Shown: positions 61,956-64,000 of the stretch, piece after piece
Position numbering within the stretch: the first letter of the stretch is position 1
Layout of the letters: every line of letters starts with the position of its first letter
Assembly: GCA_017437065.1 (NCBI GenBank)
Contig: JAFSBX010000039.1
Span: 1-64,000, forward strand
Length of the DNA: 64,000 nt
Direction: 5' to 3'
Source of the DNA: Lachnospiraceae bacterium
GTDB lineage: Bacteria > Bacillota > Clostridia > Lachnospirales > Lachnospiraceae
Program-made: the position numbers and the translations under genes
The notes under the pieces: generated by a model
Seen by the model: the letters and a program-made list of their open reading frames with translations, nothing else
What the model was told of the DNA's origin: nothing
Databases searched by the model: none

Positions 61956-64000
61956 TCGAACTCCATCCCTTGACTACTTTCATAAACTCTTTATTATCCA
62001 CAAGTGCTTCCCAATTTGTGATTGCATAAACATTTGGATTGATATCGCTCTGTTCACAGTATAATTCATATGCACTTCCCGGGAATAATGTCAGTTTCGC
62101 CGGTAAACTTCCTTCTCCTACTGCTGACAAACGTACAAACTCAAAGTTGTAATTCTCTAATAATACTTTATTTCCATCATTCAGCTCACAGGTCTCATTT
62201 ACCATAATTCTTGCTGTCTGTCTGCGTGAACTTTCCGCAACCTCGGTTCTCTTAGATAAGTTCTTTACAATATCACCAAAATAACTGGAATTTTTACTCA
62301 GTTTTTTCGGCAGAGTATGTTCTCTGTCATAAATAATCTGCAGATATTCCTGTCTGTTCTTTTCATCCATTTCAGAAACAACTACACAGTATTTCCATTT
62401 TCCTGCCGCCGCCTTTTTTACAGTTACAATATGTCCTGTTACTTTTGCATAGTATTCATTATACTGAATATAAAAATCTGCTTCCTTGCCTTCTTTATAC
62501 GGCAGATAAATTGCATCGTCAAGTTCTAACGCCAAACCGCCTTCTGAAATATCTACTACATTACCATGATATACTTTTCCTTCGTACTGTACTTCCACCG
62601 GAAGATTTACGCTAAATCGTTCTGTCAGTCTCTCACTCTTTCTTCCAATCATAAAGAAAATTGACATAATCAGACTGGAGGAATTAATGATTAACCAATA
62701 TATAACTATCACGGAACCAAATGCTCTGTACAGGAACAAATCTTTTATCATAATAATCAGTGCATAAATACATAATACTAATAATACCACATGCGGTAAT
62801 GCCATATAAGCATTGTTGTTCTGCTGAACCTTTGCCTTACCTGTTACATGAAACTCTTTTTTACGAATAAACAATGTTTCTGCCCAAATTGGAAGTAACA
62901 TATATGGGAAAATAGTTGTATCAATAATATTACTCCATCTGGTATTTCGAATGTCTCCTGAAATCTTTTTTAAGGTAATTCCGTAAAGTACATAAGACGG
63001 TAACCATATCAGTATAAGCTCCTTGAAATCACATATTACAACCGGAATATCAAACAATACAAAAAGAATCGGTGACAAAATATATAAAAACCTTCTGGTA
63101 AAACTTCCCCAGTAAATTCTGCATGAAAAATATGCCAGCTTTAATTTAAAGTTAAACTTCGGACTTAAAAGTATATGTACACGTCTCAGAGAATAAATAC
63201 ATCCTCTTCCCCAACGCTCTCTCTGCTTAATCAGACTGTTAATTGTAATCGGTGCCAGACCTTTTGCCAATAATTTATCAACGGCATAACATGTATAACC
63301 CTTACTTTCAATCAAAAGTCCTGTTTCAAAATCCTCGGTAATAGTACCGGTACGAATTCCGCCCACTTCTTCCAATGCCTCTCTGGAAATCACGGTATTA
63401 GATCCTGCGTAAATTGGTGCATTCGCACGGTTTTTACCAATATTTACCTGACGGAAGAAATAATCCTGCTCATTAGGAATCTGTCCTTCACTATATAAGT
63501 TATACTGGAACAAATCCGGATTATAAAAGGACTGCGGTGTCTGAATGAATCCGATTTTGAACTTTTCATCAATCTCATCCGGTGTTCTCTCTACCCACTT
63601 ACCATTTTCATCCTGCTTCATCTTCGGTAAGAAGAAGTATGGTACAGTTTCCATTAAGAAATCACTGTTCGGAATCATATCCGCATCGAAAGTTACAATC
63701 AATGGTGCATTTGTCTTTCCGATTGCATTATTAAGATTACCTGCTTTCGCAAGTTTATTATCACTTAATCCAAAATAATTTACATGTAATTTATCTGCCA
63801 GTGCCTTAATTTCCGGGCGATTGGTGTCATCACATATGTGAATATGTACTTTTCTCTTATCCGGATATTTCATTCTGGTACATGCATTAACTGTCTTAAA
63901 TAATAATTCTTCCTCTTCATTATGCGTTGCAATCAATACATCTACTTCCGGATACCATTCCTCAGGTATCTCCGGCATAGGCGGTGTATACTGACGGTTC
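61930..64000 (-). CDS. bcsA: Cellulose synthase catalytic subunit with PilZ domain (N-terminus beyond window)
   Basis: The frame is open to the end of the window (NRQYTPPMPEIPEEWYPEVDVLIATHNEEEEL). The GT2 domain has TFDADMIPNSDF (DxD), GSNTVISREAL, TITEDFETG (TED) and IKQRERWGRGC (Q-x-x-R-W). Six or more membrane segments follow. The C-terminal PilZ domain carries ERLTERFSVNLPVEV (R-x3-R) and VDISEGGLAL (D-x-S-x2-G), so cyclic di-GMP control is expected. It polymerises UDP-glucose into cellulose or a related beta-glucan and exports it. Confidence 0.93.
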   Translation of the reverse strand, partial: NRQYTPPMPEIPEEWYPEVDVLIATHNEEEELLFKTVNACTRMKYPDKRKVHIHICDDTNRPEIKALADKLHVNYFGLSDNKLAKAGNLNNAIGKTNAPLIVTFDADMIPNSDFLMETVPYFFLPKMKQDENGKWVERTPDEIDEKFKIGFIQTPQSFYNPDLFQYNLYSEGQIPNEQDYFFRQVNIGKNRANAPIYAGSNTVISREALEEVGGIRTGTITEDFETGLLIESKGYTCYAVDKLLAKGLAPITINSLIKQRERWGRGCIYSLRRVHILLSPKFNFKLKLAYFSCRIYWGSFTRRFLYILSPILFVLFDIPVVICDFKELILIWLPSYVLYGITLKKISGDIRNTRWSNIIDTTIFPYMLLPIWAETLFIRKKEFHVTGKAKVQQNNNAYMALPHVVLLVLCIYALIIMIKDLFLYRAFGSVIVIYWLIINSSSLIMSIFFMIGRKSERLTERFSVNLPVEVQYEGKVYHGNVVDISEGGLALELDDAIYLPYKEGKEADFYIQYNEYYAKVTGHIVTVKKAAAGKWKYCVVVSEMDEKNRQEYLQIIYDREHTLPKKLSKNSSYFGDIVKNLSKRTEVAESSRRQTARIMVNETCELNDGNKVLLENYNFEFVRLSAVGEGSLPAKLTLFPGSAYELYCEQSDINPNVYAITNWEALVDNKEFMKVVKGWSSNAKEKKRR

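Overview
The window looks like a chromosomal stretch of a low-GC Clostridia bacterium, most likely a Lachnospiraceae-type gut anaerobe. This is inferred from the Maff2/PcfB/CD1115-type conjugation genes, the tandem large serine recombinases with TnpV-like small genes, the AT-rich codon use and a c-di-GMP-type cellulose synthase locus. Almost every gene reads on the minus strand. Species cannot be named from the sequence alone.

Layout. (1) 1-10.5 kb is one end of an integrative conjugative element (ICE): VirB6-like, Maff2, VirD4 coupling protein, PcfB, small conserved ICE proteins, RepA-type initiator with a 23-bp iteron array inside the gene, ParB, ParA, DUF3970 and DUF6075. A cargo pocket at 3.6-5.7 kb holds a RelE-like gene pair and a putative PD-(D/E)XK protein. 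Short GGACA-TTT-TGTCC palindromes mark several gene borders. (2) 10.5-13.8 kb holds older defence remnants: a Cap4/Avs-type nuclease N-terminus, a NUDIX hydrolase and the C-terminal two thirds of a PLD-DEAD-DUF3427 helicase. (3) 13,777-51,147 is a 37.4-kb integrative mobilizable element (IME) inserted inside that helicase gene, within the Walker A codons. The other half of the helicase lies at 51.15-51.64 kb and a CCCG core is present at both junctions. (4) 51.6-54.2 kb contains an AlbA/Schlafen scar, an XRE-DUF3990 putative ADP-ribosyltransferase module and a broken AbiE system. (5) 54.2-59.1 kb holds GIY-YIG and Fic genes, YaiI/YqxD, a tRNA-Ile-like gene and gene fragments. (6) 59.1-64 kb is a cellulose locus: synthase with PilZ, GH5 glucanase, acyl carrier protein and AMP-dependent ligase.

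Inside the IME, the backbone is three serine recombinases (one intact, two frameshifted), a ~370-nt structured RNA candidate, small transposon proteins, relaxase (split by an amber codon), MobC, a ParR-like gene, a broken ParM, and TnpV. The cargo is anti-phage. It consists of an m5C methyltransferase-DUF262-HEPN trio, a pPIWI-RE system (PIWI, helicase, REase; helicase split by an in-frame UGA), and a Druantia type II-like operon (XRE, m5C methyltransferase, PmeII-like REase, CoiA-like protein, coiled-coil protein, DruG-like protein, DruE-like helicase). That operon ends in an AspBHI-like methyl-dependent REase that has been destroyed by a frameshift and an IS5-family insertion.

The picture is a defence island built by nested insertion. 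The carrier's mobility genes have largely decayed while most of its defence genes remain open. The methyltransferases and nucleases probably act as self/non-self systems. The loss of the methyl-dependent nuclease beside two resident cytosine methyltransferases fits selection against self-cleavage (inference).
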